Shown piece by piece: positions 24,474 to 32,944 of a DNA stretch of 64,000 nt. Numbering within the stretch: the first letter of the stretch is position 1; each line of letters begins with the position of its first letter. Position numbers and translations under genes: made by a program. The stretch is from positions 248,001-312,000 of the forward strand of contig JAOASB010000052.1 in the NCBI GenBank assembly GCA_025210375.1, given 5' to 3'. Origin of the DNA: Maledivibacter sp. (GTDB lineage Bacteria; Bacillota; Clostridia; Peptostreptococcales; Caminicellaceae). The notes beneath the pieces are model-generated. The model was given only the letters and a program-made list of their open reading frames with translations, was not told the origin of the DNA and made no database searches.

Positions 24474-25832
24474 ATGAGTTTAAACAAAGCTCCTAAAAAT
24501 CATGTTTTTTACAGAAACCAAAACTGGAAGTATCCAAGGATAGAAAAGGGAGAGGGGATATATTTAATCGATGAGAATGGAAACAGGTATATCGATGGAT
24601 GTTCTGGTTCAGCTGTTGCTAATATTGGTCATGGTAACAAAGAAATTGCAGAGTTTACAAAGGAGCATATGAAAAGAATAGCCTTTACACATCTTTCAAG
24701 ATGGACAGTGGATTCAATAGAAAAATGTGCTGAGAAAGTTGCCCAGTGGGCTCCCGGTGATTTGAACCATGTTTATTTTGTATCCGGTGGATCGGAATCA
24801 ACTGAGACAGCTATTAAAATGGCCAGACAATATTTTGTAGAAAGGGACGGAAATAGTACTACAAAGTGGAAGGTTATTTCTAAATGGAATTCATTCCATG
24901 GAAATACAATTGGGTCACTTTCAATGACGGGTATAACGGGTAGAAGAAAAATATATGATCCCATGCTTATAAACTTCCCTAAGGTACCCCAATTTTACCA
25001 CTATAGAAATCCATGGGACTGTAAAACCTTAGAAGAAACTAGTATAAAAGCGGCCGAGGCCTTGGAAGCAGAAATCTTAAGGCAAGGTGCAGATAATATA
25101 GCAGCGTTTATAACAGAGCCTGTAGTAGGATCGGCAGCACCTGGAGTACATCCAGATAAAATCTACTTCAAAATAGTTAGGGAAATCTGTGATAAATATG
25201 ATGTTTTATTGATAGTAGATGAAGTCATGGCTGGATTTGGTAGAACAGGTAGGAAGTTTGCTGTAGAGCATTTTGGTATAGTGCCTGATATCGTGACCTG
25301 TGCCAAGGGTATGAGCTGTGGGTATACTCCAATAGGAGCAGCTATTGTCACCGATGGGATATTTAATACTATAATGGTGGAAGGATCAGGACACTTCATC
25401 CATGGACACACATATGCTGGTAATCCCCTATCATGTGGTATAGCAAATAAGGTAATAGATATAATGGAAAGGGAAGGATATGTAGAAAATGCGGCGGAGC
25501 AAGGAACATATTTAATGGAAAAACTTCAAAACCTATATGAATATCCAATAGTAGGAGATATTAGAGGAAAAGGCTTGATGATAGGGATTGAATTTGTAAA
25601 GGACAAGGGAACTAAGGAGCCCTTTGAAGCAAGTATTCAAGTGAAAAATAAGATAATGAATAACTGCCTAGCAGGGGGCTTAGTTGTATATCCAGGTGGT
25701 GGTTCTGTTGATGGCATAAAAGGAGACCATATCCTCATAGCTCCACCGGTTAATATAACAAAGAAAGAAGTGAATTTACTATTTGATGCACTGAAAGCTG
25801 GAATAAGTAAAACCTGTGAAGAAGTATTATAA
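24474..25832 (+). CDS. Class III PLP-dependent aminotransferase (aspartate aminotransferase family)
   Basis: A 452-aa omega-type aminotransferase that transfers an amino group from an amine, beta-amino acid or omega-amino acid to a keto acid. Visible motifs are VSGGSESTETAIKMARQYF near residue 104, IVDEVMAGFGRTGRKF near 247 and the PLP-lysine segment TCAKGMSCGYTPIGAA (Lys near 278). The ATG follows GGGGG. A BKACE gene follows 104 nt downstream, suggesting that the aminotransferase generates the beta-keto acid cleaved by it. The exact substrate is open; it should not be read as aspartate-specific. Confidence 0.86.
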   Translation: MSLNKAPKNHVFYRNQNWKYPRIEKGEGIYLIDENGNRYIDGCSGSAVANIGHGNKEIAEFTKEHMKRIAFTHLSRWTVDSIEKCAEKVAQWAPGDLNHVYFVSGGSESTETAIKMARQYFVERDGNSTTKWKVISKWNSFHGNTIGSLSMTGITGRRKIYDPMLINFPKVPQFYHYRNPWDCKTLEETSIKAAEALEAEILRQGADNIAAFITEPVVGSAAPGVHPDKIYFKIVREICDKYDVLLIVDEVMAGFGRTGRKFAVEHFGIVPDIVTCAKGMSCGYTPIGAAIVTDGIFNTIMVEGSGHFIHGHTYAGNPLSCGIANKVIDIMEREGYVENAAEQGTYLMEKLQNLYEYPIVGDIRGKGLMIGIEFVKDKGTKEPFEASIQVKNKIMNNCLAGGLVVYPGGGSVDGIKGDHILIAPPVNITKKEVNLLFDALKAGISKTCEEVL

Positions 25833-25936
25833 ACCTAGAAGAATGATTTAAAACTCTAAACTTGACCCCTTGAACTTGTCACCTAAAACTACAAAAGGAA
25901 CTTAAGTCGTTTTTAATATAGAAAGGAGTTAAAATT

Positions 25937-26752
25937 ATGGAAAAACTGATAATTACCATAGCACCCACTGGCAATGTTCCCACTAAAGAATTAAACCCAT
26001 ATTCCCCCTTAACAATAGATGAAATAGTTATGGATATAAAGAAATGCCATGAATTAGGTGCTTCCATAGCCCATATTCATGTTAGAGATGAAAATCAAAG
26101 GCCTACCAGTGATAGGAGTTTATTCAAAAAAGTTGTTGATAGGTTGGATGAAGAGGATATATCAATAATAAAACAGCTTTCAACGGGGGCTCGTGGAGGT
26201 GCCAATACAGTAGAATGGCGTGGACAGATGCTAGATTTGAATGTTCATATGGCAAGCTTAGCAACGGGATCATCTAATTTTGCTAGTAGTGTCAATGCCA
26301 ATTCTCCAGAGCTTATTAAAGCTTTAGCTACAAAAATGTATGATAATAATATTAAGCCTGAAATAGAAGCCTTTGACATGGCTATGATTCATAATGCAGT
26401 TAGACTCCTTAAAAAGGGTATATTAAAGGCTCCTTTACATTTCAATCTCGTCATGAATGTACCGGGATCAATACCAGGAACACCAAGGAATCTAATGTTT
26501 ATGGTAGAAAGTCTACCGCCGGGTTCTACATGGACTGTATGTGGAATTGGATACTCCCAAGTTCCTATTATTACAATGGCTATGTTATTAGGTGGACACG
26601 TGAGAACTGGCATAGAAGATGTTCTAAAAATGCAGGATGGAAGCCATGCCACTAATGAGCTGCTTGTGAAAAGAGTCGTTAGAATAGCTAAAGAGATGGG
26701 AAGGGAAATAGCCACGGTGGATGAAGCTAAGAAGATACTTGGGTTAGTTTAA
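25937..26752 (+). CDS. BKACE family beta-keto acid cleavage enzyme (Kce-like)
   Basis: A 271-aa TIM-barrel zinc enzyme. BKACE members, founded on 3-keto-5-aminohexanoate cleavage enzyme, react a beta-keto acid with acetyl-CoA to give acetoacetate and a new CoA ester. Zinc-binding HIHVRD lies near residues 47-52, and VRTGIED near residue 225 contains the conserved glutamate. Other family segments are STGARGG and GIGYSQVP. No other lysine-fermentation genes (kamA, kamD/E, kdd, kal) are in the window, so lysine catabolism is not established. Confidence 0.88.
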   Translation: MEKLIITIAPTGNVPTKELNPYSPLTIDEIVMDIKKCHELGASIAHIHVRDENQRPTSDRSLFKKVVDRLDEEDISIIKQLSTGARGGANTVEWRGQMLDLNVHMASLATGSSNFASSVNANSPELIKALATKMYDNNIKPEIEAFDMAMIHNAVRLLKKGILKAPLHFNLVMNVPGSIPGTPRNLMFMVESLPPGSTWTVCGIGYSQVPIITMAMLLGGHVRTGIEDVLKMQDGSHATNELLVKRVVRIAKEMGREIATVDEAKKILGLV

Positions 26753-26849
26753 TTAGATATTATAACCATTGCAAATAACCTAGCTTATTTGTATAATAAA
26801 ATATATAATAGAATATTTTAAAATCTAGGTGCCTTAAATTTATGTACTT

Positions 26850-27018
26850 TAAATAGTACATGGGTTGAGGAGAATAGGGAATGAAGTGAAAAGCTTCAGC
26901 GGACCCACCACTGTGATGGTGAACCTTTAAACGATATGCCACTGTTGTATTCTTGTAAAAAGTATTATACGGGAAGGTGTTTAAAGGTGTTGACCCAGAG
27001 CCAGGAGACCTGCCTAAT
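26850..27018 (+). ncRNA. Cobalamin (AdoCbl) riboswitch
   Basis: Conserved blocks of the B12 riboswitch appear in order: GGGAATGAAGTG, AGCTTCAGCGGACCCACCAC, TGTGATGG, GCCACTG, GGGAAGGTG, and the terminal GACCCAGAGCCAGGAGACCTGCC. An intrinsic terminator follows at 27043-27088, so B12 binding should cause premature termination ahead of cobT. Confidence 0.93.
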
Positions 27019-27042
27019 ATTTTAAGACTAATGGATGACGGT

Positions 27043-27088
27043 AAAATCCATAGCTTGTTTGATATGCAAATGAGCTATGGATTTTTTT
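27043..27088 (+). terminator. Terminator of the cobalamin riboswitch
   Basis: AAAATCCATAGCT pairs with AGCTATGGATTTT, followed by more T residues, 28 nt before the cobT start. Confidence 0.85.
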
Positions 27089-27115
27089 ATTTATTTGGAA
27101 TAGGAGGATTAGACA

Positions 27116-28165
27116 ATGAGACTGTTAAATCAAACTTTAGAAAGTATCAAGGAGCTTGATAGGAATGCCATGAATAAAGTTAGAGCTAGAGTTGATAATT
27201 TAATTAAACCTAAGGGAAGCCTTGGAAGATTGGAATGTATAGTAGAAAGATTAGCTGGAATAACTGGGGATATTTTTCCAAGGGTCGATAATCGTGGGGT
27301 TATAGTTATGGCTGGAGATCATGGGGTCTATGATGAAGGCGTGGCACCAGACCCACAAATACTTACGGCAATACAAGCATGTAATTTTCCAAGGGGAATA
27401 ACCGGGGTCTGTGCATTGGCAAAACAAGCTAAGGCCGATGTGATTGCAGTGGATATAGGAATAGCAGTTGATTTAGACGAACCAAGGGTTATAAATAGAA
27501 AAATCAAGTATGGGACAGATAATATGGCAAAGGGGCCTGCTATGTCGAGGGAAGAGGCAGTAAAAGCTTTAGAAGTAGGTATTGAAATAGCTACTGAGGA
27601 AATAAATAAGGGTAAAAATCTTCTTACAACAGGGGAAATGGGTATTGGTAATACTACCCCAAGTGCTGCTATCGTTTCGGTCTTGGGAGCATATGATCCT
27701 ATTGAAATAGCCGGAAGGGGTGCTGGATTATCTGAGGATAGGGTAATTCACAAGGCTAAAGTTATTAAAAGAGCCATTGAGGTCAATAAACCCGATAGGA
27801 CAGATGGTATAGATGTATTGTCAAAGGTAGGTGGTCTTGAAATTGGAGGGATGGCAGGGGTCATGATGGGAGCAGCAGCTAATGGAGTACCCGTGGTGGT
27901 GGACGGTTTTATATCAACTGCAGCAGCCCTTATAGCATGTACCATAGAGCCGAGGGTAAAGAATTATCTATTTGCTTCCCACTCATCAATGGAAAAGGGC
28001 GCAGCTAAGGCCTCAGAGCTTTTAGGATTAAAACCTATGTTAAATATGGAAATGAGGCTTGGAGAAGGTACGGGTGGAGTTTTGACATTTAATATAATAG
28101 AGGCGGCTACCTTCATGAATAACGAGATGGCTACCTTTGAAGAATTAGGTATAATGAGGGATTAA
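27116..28165 (+). CDS. cobT: Nicotinate-nucleotide-dimethylbenzimidazole phosphoribosyltransferase
   Basis: Makes alpha-ribazole-5'-phosphate from nicotinate mononucleotide and dimethylbenzimidazole (or another lower ligand) for cobamide assembly. The 349-aa protein matches the family: KPKGSLGRLE near residue 32, VMAGDHGVYDEGV near 64, TTGEMGIGNTTPSAA near 172, GRGAGL near 200, and DGFISTAAAL near 263. The start ATG is behind AGGAGG. It is the only corrinoid gene here, directly under a B12 riboswitch, which suggests lower-ligand remodelling or a cob regulon scattered over the genome. Confidence 0.95.
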   Translation: MRLLNQTLESIKELDRNAMNKVRARVDNLIKPKGSLGRLECIVERLAGITGDIFPRVDNRGVIVMAGDHGVYDEGVAPDPQILTAIQACNFPRGITGVCALAKQAKADVIAVDIGIAVDLDEPRVINRKIKYGTDNMAKGPAMSREEAVKALEVGIEIATEEINKGKNLLTTGEMGIGNTTPSAAIVSVLGAYDPIEIAGRGAGLSEDRVIHKAKVIKRAIEVNKPDRTDGIDVLSKVGGLEIGGMAGVMMGAAANGVPVVVDGFISTAAALIACTIEPRVKNYLFASHSSMEKGAAKASELLGLKPMLNMEMRLGEGTGGVLTFNIIEAATFMNNEMATFEELGIMRD

Positions 28166-28177
28166 TGGATTAGGTTA

Positions 28178-29500
28178 TTACTTTGCTTTTTCTTCTAAAG
28201 TATAGTATATCTCCCTAACGCCTTTCCACCAGTTTTTATCCGCTGCATACTTCTTGTTTATCCACTTAAATGGATCTTCATTCTCTGGTCTGTTTTTTAA
28301 TTTATTTATAACAGTTCTAGAGGCTATTTTTGAAGAATCGGTTAAATTGGTATTGTACTTTTCCCAGCTTTCAAATACATTATAGGGGTTGTTAATAATT
28401 TTTTCCGCCGCATCGTTGTCCTTAGGAACAAAGGATTGCTCATGACCAGCTATTGAAAATAATAAAATAGGATTTAAGTTGAATTCTTTAGCACATTCAA
28501 TTATAGTTGAAAAATATGGCTCCTTTGATAAAAGAGAGTCCTTTTCAATCAAATAATTTTTTAAGCCTTCCTTATTAATTCGTTTATATTTTAAATAATC
28601 TGGTAAATGACTTGTCATCATCTGGAGTTCTTCGCTAATAATAATATCCTCATCATTTTTTCCAAAATCTAATTCTGAATCATTGTAATCAGCACTGACA
28701 ACGATATTAAAAAAACCTCCCCTTTTTTCTATATAGATTTTAATAACCCGTGTAATGGGTATGATTAAAAGACACAAAGCAAGGGAATATATAAGAATAT
28801 ATTTCTTTATATTATCCTTTGGCATGTTAGCTTTTATATTTTCAATAATCTTATCTTTAAATTCTGTAATATATTTTATGATAGAGTCTTGCTGTGTATT
28901 TATTTGGGCTTCTATATCTGCATCATCCCCGTCGGCTTCATCGGGTGATGGATTAACAGTACCTAGGGTAGCTTCTTCATCAATAAAATCTTCAGTGGGG
29001 GGGATACTATCAGGGATTTCATTTTCAGTAGGTTTATATACGGTTTCATCATCATCTTCTTCTAATATTTTACTTAAAGAAATATCGTCTTTAATATCTT
29101 TTTCAGCTTCGATGTTTATTTCTTCAATTGTATGTTTTATAATATTTAAGGGTATTTCTGTATCTATTTGCTTATTGACCCATTTATTAACTTGATAAAT
29201 AAACTCTAAGGATACATCCTGGGATGCCGCACATGCTTTGAGGACATCATATTGGTATATAGAATCTTTACTATTTAAGAAGGTATTTCTAATGAGATTA
29301 GTTTTAATATTAATTTTATAATCCTTAGTAAAGCCCTTTAAACTTTTATCTAAGCTATTGTGAATAGACCTAGCTAAAATATGGGCCTTGGCATAGTTAT
29401 CAAGATATGGGTTTTCCTCATTGATAGTCTTTCTTAGGAGGAGAATATCTTCCCTGGATAATATCATACTATCTTTAAGTTTATCCACAAAAAAATCCAT
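28178..29500 (-). CDS. Membrane-anchored protein with C-terminal glucosaminidase-like domain
   Basis: A 440-aa protein I cannot name. Residues 1-about 230 are helical and end in a very acidic stretch; a single hydrophobic segment (about 235-255, YILIYSLALCLLIIP) probably spans the membrane. The C-terminal about 140 residues look like a lysozyme-like glucosaminidase domain: IAGHEQSF (likely catalytic Glu), NNPYNVFESW, and YAADKNWWKGVREIYYTL. The topology would place the large acidic N-terminus in the cytoplasm and the enzyme outside. AAGGGGG precedes the ATG at 29500; codons further upstream run toward a repeat element. It converges on cobT with a 12-nt gap. Confidence 0.68.
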   Translation of the reverse strand: MDFFVDKLKDSMILSREDILLLRKTINEENPYLDNYAKAHILARSIHNSLDKSLKGFTKDYKINIKTNLIRNTFLNSKDSIYQYDVLKACAASQDVSLEFIYQVNKWVNKQIDTEIPLNIIKHTIEEINIEAEKDIKDDISLSKILEEDDDETVYKPTENEIPDSIPPTEDFIDEEATLGTVNPSPDEADGDDADIEAQINTQQDSIIKYITEFKDKIIENIKANMPKDNIKKYILIYSLALCLLIIPITRVIKIYIEKRGGFFNIVVSADYNDSELDFGKNDEDIIISEELQMMTSHLPDYLKYKRINKEGLKNYLIEKDSLLSKEPYFSTIIECAKEFNLNPILLFSIAGHEQSFVPKDNDAAEKIINNPYNVFESWEKYNTNLTDSSKIASRTVINKLKNRPENEDPFKWINKKYAADKNWWKGVREIYYTLEEKAK

Positions 29501-29523
29501 AAAATGTCCCCCTTTTGTTAATA

Positions 29524-29684
29524 GAGCGAATTGCATAATTACTTTCTATAAAAACCATCTACTATATGTAGTTTAAAAATCTTCAAAGCTATACCATCAA
29601 ATATGCTTATATCTTAAGCAATTAAATCAAGGATGATATTCGCATATGCAATTGTGCCAAGTAAGAGTTATGCAAATTCCTCAA
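29524..29684. repeat. Family C palindromic element between divergent genes
   Basis: About 160 bp, over 90 percent identical by eye to 44443-44605. Inverted ends: GCGAATTGCATAATTACTTT / AAGAGTTATGCAAATTCCTC. It sits in the divergent promoter region of the glucosaminidase-like gene and the glycosylase gene. Confidence 0.85.
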
Positions 29685-29757
29685 TAAATAATTCTACAAA
29701 TAGATTTAAAATCCTTTAAAAATATATTCTAAATAATATATAGGAGTGTTCGATTAT

Positions 29758-30642
29758 ATGAAAATTTATGAAATGGAAAATAAAGTAGTTTTAGAAAATG
29801 TAGAGAGTTTTGAATTACCCCATATATTTGAATGTGGGCAATGCTTTAGATGGAATAAAGAAGAGGATGGGAGCTACACAGGAGTAGCCCTTGGAAGGGT
29901 AATAAATCTAAAAAAGGAAGGCAAAAACGTATACATAGATAATACCAATTATGATGAATTTATGGATATATGGAATGATTATTTTGATCTAACAAGAGAT
30001 TATAAAGCTATAAAAAAGGAATTAGCTGATTTAGATGAAACTATGGCTACTTCAGTAAAGTTTGGCCATGGTATTAGGATACTAAAGCAGGATGAATGGG
30101 AGACCTTGATATCCTTTATAGTATCAGCTAATAATAGGATACCCATGATAAAAAAGGCAATAGATGCATTGAGCAAAAATTATGGACAATATATTGGAGA
30201 ATACCGTGGGGAAAAATATTACAGTTTTCCAAGACCCGAGGCTTTGTATAACCTTGAGATATCAGATATTCAATTTAGTGGAATAGGTTTTAGAGGCAAA
30301 TATATATTAAGTGCCGCTAAACTCGTGGTGGATCATGGAATAGATATCTATAATCTCAGGAATTTATCCACTGTAGAAGCTAGGGAAAAGCTTATGTTGT
30401 TTCCAGGAATAGGGCCAAAGGTTTCCGACTGTATCATGTTTTTTTCAATGGATAAAGCCGATGCATTTCCTATAGACATATGGGTAAAAAGAGTTATGGA
30501 ATATTTTTATGTTGAAGAGGGGACCAGCCTTAAAAAAATTCAAAGCTTTGCTAGGGACAAGTTTGGAGATATAGCAGGTTTTGCCCAACAGTATTTATTT
30601 TACTATGCCAGGGAATTAAAAATAGGAAGGGGAAAGAAATAA
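29758..30642 (+). CDS. 8-oxoguanine DNA glycosylase (OGG1-like, HhH-GPD)
   Basis: A 294-aa bifunctional DNA glycosylase removing oxidised guanine. The HhH-GPD region LMLFPGIGPKVSDCIMFFS carries the catalytic lysine in KVSDC (about residue 226), and PIDIW (about 242) supplies the conserved aspartate, as in OGG1. The N-terminal half contains FECGQCFRWN, the OGG-N type segment. AGGAG at 29742 suits the ATG at 29758 better than the overlapping GTG at 29746. It is transcribed away from the glucosaminidase-like gene and toward a glycerate kinase gene. Confidence 0.88.
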   Translation: MKIYEMENKVVLENVESFELPHIFECGQCFRWNKEEDGSYTGVALGRVINLKKEGKNVYIDNTNYDEFMDIWNDYFDLTRDYKAIKKELADLDETMATSVKFGHGIRILKQDEWETLISFIVSANNRIPMIKKAIDALSKNYGQYIGEYRGEKYYSFPRPEALYNLEISDIQFSGIGFRGKYILSAAKLVVDHGIDIYNLRNLSTVEAREKLMLFPGIGPKVSDCIMFFSMDKADAFPIDIWVKRVMEYFYVEEGTSLKKIQSFARDKFGDIAGFAQQYLFYYARELKIGRGKK

Positions 30643-30650
30643 TTTAGGCT

Positions 30651-30681
30651 AAGGGGTTGTCCTTTAAAACAGCCCCTTTTA
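30651..30681. terminator. Shared terminator between convergent genes
   Basis: AAGGGGTTGTCC ... ACAGCCCCTT forms an imperfect stem followed by TT on the plus strand; on the minus strand the region is GGGGCTGTTTTAAAGG. The ends resemble family D elements (GGGGCTGTC), suggesting derivation from one. Confidence 0.5.
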
Positions 30682-30690
30682 AACTATAAT

Positions 30691-31827
30691 TTATAAACCG
30701 ATGGCCTTTATTATCCTAAAAACCCTTTCCGTTGTATCGGAAATTAATGAATAAGCATTTTCCATGGAATACTCTAAGGAAGTTGGAGCTTTAGAGATAG
30801 AAAACAGGGAAGTTATACCTTGATTATAGAGCTTATCAATATCATTCCCTAATGCTCCTGCTAATGCTATAACGGGAATATCATATTTTTTAGCGAGTTT
30901 AGAGACTCCAATGGGGGTTTTACCAAATGCCGTTTGACTATCAAGCTTCCCTTCACCGGTTATGATTAAATCTGCATTTTTCATATGTTCTTCTAGCTTA
31001 GTTTCATTTATAACAATATCGATGCCCCTTATAAGTCTGGCATTCAAAAACGATATTAATCCAAAACCCAGTCCTCCAGCAGCACCTGCACCAGGCACAT
31101 TACTACAATTTTTATTTAGATATTTATTGACTACATGGGAAAACTTCATTAAGCCTTCTTCCAATGTTTCCACCATTTCTCCCCTTGCACCTTTTTGGGG
31201 GCCATAGATCCTTGCAGCACCATTTTCACCGGTAAGGGGGTTAGTGACATCACATGCTACTAAAAACTCACACTCCTTAAGTCGGGAGTCCATTGAAGAA
31301 AGATTTATACTGTCAAGGTTGTTTAAGTTTCCCCCACCGAAGCCTATTTCTTCATTATTAGAGTCTAACAGCTTTATTCCTAAAGCTTGAAGCATACCAG
31401 CTCCGCCGTCCACTGTAGCACTGCCACCTATTCCTATGATGAACTTTTGAATCCCAAGGTCTAGTCCATGCTTTATCAATTGCCCCGTACCATAGGTAGT
31501 AGTTATTAAAGGATTTCTTTTATGAATGGGTACTAGTGGCAAACCAGAGGCACTGGCCATCTCAATAACTGCGGTTCTATCTTCTAGTAATCCCATGGGA
31601 GCTTCTATTTCATTAGCTAATGGGTCTAATACTCTTTTATAAATAATTTTTCCATCCCTGCAATCGACTAAGGACTGTAGAGTTCCCTCTCCACCGTCAG
31701 CCATTGGAAGCTTTACTATATGTATATTTTCATAAACCTGCATAATGCCTTCCTCAACGGCATCACAAACCTCCTTAGCAGTTAAACTCCCCTTGAAGGA
31801 ATCCGGAGCAATAACAACTTTATACAT
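30691..31827 (-). CDS. Glycerate kinase, GarK/GlxK family
   Basis: Phosphorylates D-glycerate with ATP, usually to 2-phosphoglycerate. The 378-aa protein shows APDSFKGSLTAKEVCDAVEE at residues 6-25, LPMADGGEGTLQSL near 42, FIIGIGGSATVDGGAGMLQALG near 120, and ITGEGKLDSQTAFGKTP near 290, all type-I glycerate kinase features. The start at 31827 follows AAAGGTGAT; a longer reading frame to 31863 has no site. It faces the glycosylase gene and shares its terminator. Confidence 0.93.
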   Translation of the reverse strand: MYKVVIAPDSFKGSLTAKEVCDAVEEGIMQVYENIHIVKLPMADGGEGTLQSLVDCRDGKIIYKRVLDPLANEIEAPMGLLEDRTAVIEMASASGLPLVPIHKRNPLITTTYGTGQLIKHGLDLGIQKFIIGIGGSATVDGGAGMLQALGIKLLDSNNEEIGFGGGNLNNLDSINLSSMDSRLKECEFLVACDVTNPLTGENGAARIYGPQKGARGEMVETLEEGLMKFSHVVNKYLNKNCSNVPGAGAAGGLGFGLISFLNARLIRGIDIVINETKLEEHMKNADLIITGEGKLDSQTAFGKTPIGVSKLAKKYDIPVIALAGALGNDIDKLYNQGITSLFSISKAPTSLEYSMENAYSLISDTTERVFRIIKAIGL

Positions 31828-32000
31828 AAGATCACCTTTTTCTAGTATTTTAGAAAGCTGCATACTTAAAATTCTTTGAATGTATTATGCAATTTCCTCA
31901 TCTGTTACTATAATTATAATACAAAAACAAAAAGAATAGCTTGAAAACTTAGAACCTGGAGATTAGAACTGATAAATCGACAACATTCGAGTTATTATTG

Positions 32001-32029
32001 TTGACATATTTGGGTAGGAGTGTTAAAAT
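32001..32029 (+). promoter_or_regulatory. Sigma-A promoter of the TetR regulator
   Basis: TTGACA (32001-32006), 17-nt spacer, TAAAAT (32024-32029). The shared operator-like sequence begins 5 nt downstream. Confidence 0.75.
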
Positions 32030-32033
32030 TAGC

Positions 32034-32061
32034 TTGGTACTAAAGAAACCTAAAAAGTTTT
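32034..32061. promoter_or_regulatory. Putative operator shared by tetR and RND promoters, copy 1
   Basis: TTGGTACTAAAGAAACC plus TAAAAAGTTTT: 22 of 28 positions equal those of 32890-32917 upstream of the RND adaptor gene. Both copies lie at the same place relative to a TAAAAT -10 box. This suggests autoregulation and control of the pump by the TetR protein. Confidence 0.6.
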
Positions 32062-32089
32062 CATGGTAAATAAGGAGGTTCAATAATAT

Positions 32090-32644
32090 ATGAGAGAAAG
32101 GATAATGTCGGTAGCTATAGAGGAAATGAATGAAAAGGGCCGCAGATTTACTATGGATGATTTAGCTAAACGACTAGGAGTAAGCAAAAGAACTTTATAT
32201 GAAAATTTTAGATCAAAGGAACAACTAATTAGTACTGTTATGGATTTGTTTTTAGATAATGTAATGGAAAAGGATAGACAGATTATTAATAATGAAACCC
32301 TTAGTACAATAGAAAAATTAAGGGAATTAACACTTGTTATTGAAAATGAGCTGAAATATATTAATGAAAAAACTATCTATCAATCGGAAAAGTATTATCC
32401 AAAGCAGTGGAAAAAGATCGATGCATGGCTTAAGAAAAGGGCAATGATTCAAAAAGAAATTATTTATGAAGGAATAAAAAAAGGAGAACTTAGAAATATA
32501 AATCCAGATATTTTGATTAAGGTGTTAAACGAAGCAAAAAACTGGATAATCGATAAAAAATTCCTAAGGGAAAACAATTTAACTATAAGTGAAGCAGTAG
32601 GTTCACTTGTAGACATAGTTCTTTTTGGAGCTGCAAAAAAATAA
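32090..32644 (+). CDS. TetR family transcriptional regulator
   Basis: A 184-aa repressor-type protein with an N-terminal helix-turn-helix: FTMDDLAKRLGVSKRTLYEN at residues 20-39, followed by FRSKEQLISTV. The C-terminal region is an all-helical ligand-binding domain. AAGGAGG precedes the ATG. It lies 300 bp upstream of an RND efflux operon and both promoters share an operator-like sequence, so it probably controls the pump. The inducing ligand is unknown. Confidence 0.9.
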   Translation: MRERIMSVAIEEMNEKGRRFTMDDLAKRLGVSKRTLYENFRSKEQLISTVMDLFLDNVMEKDRQIINNETLSTIEKLRELTLVIENELKYINEKTIYQSEKYYPKQWKKIDAWLKKRAMIQKEIIYEGIKKGELRNINPDILIKVLNEAKNWIIDKKFLRENNLTISEAVGSLVDIVLFGAAKK

Positions 32645-32666
32645 TAAAAATATATTAATATATAGC

Positions 32667-32771
32667 TATAGAGAGTTTAGGGTAAATCTTAATTTATACA
32701 TAGCAAAACATCCGATGTTTCTGGGGACTTTCTGATATGGATAAATTAAAGTTTTGACTGGAATCTCTATA
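32667..32771. repeat. Family A palindromic repeat, copy 4
   Basis: TTTAGGGTAAATCTTAATTT ... ATCCGATGTTTCTGGGG ... ATAAATTAAAGTTTTGAC. It matches the copy at 1531 most closely. It lies between tetR and the RND operon and precedes the second operator. Confidence 0.8.
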
Positions 32772-32889
32772 TATTAAAGCTATATAAAATATTACTATGA
32801 ATAATCTAGGTGAACACTTTTAAGCACCATTTGGATGATAAATGCTCAAGTCAAAATCATGTCATTTTGGAAGTGGTGCTAAAATTAAA

Positions 32890-32917
32890 TTGGTACTAGG
32901 AAAACTAGAAAAGTTTT
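32890..32917. promoter_or_regulatory. Putative operator shared by tetR and RND promoters, copy 2
   Basis: TTGGTACTAGGAAAACTAG plus AAAAGTTTT, just downstream of a TAAAAT box at 32880-32885. See the copy at 32034. Confidence 0.6.
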
Positions 32918-32944
32918 ACAAGTTTTGTAATAGGAGGATAAATA

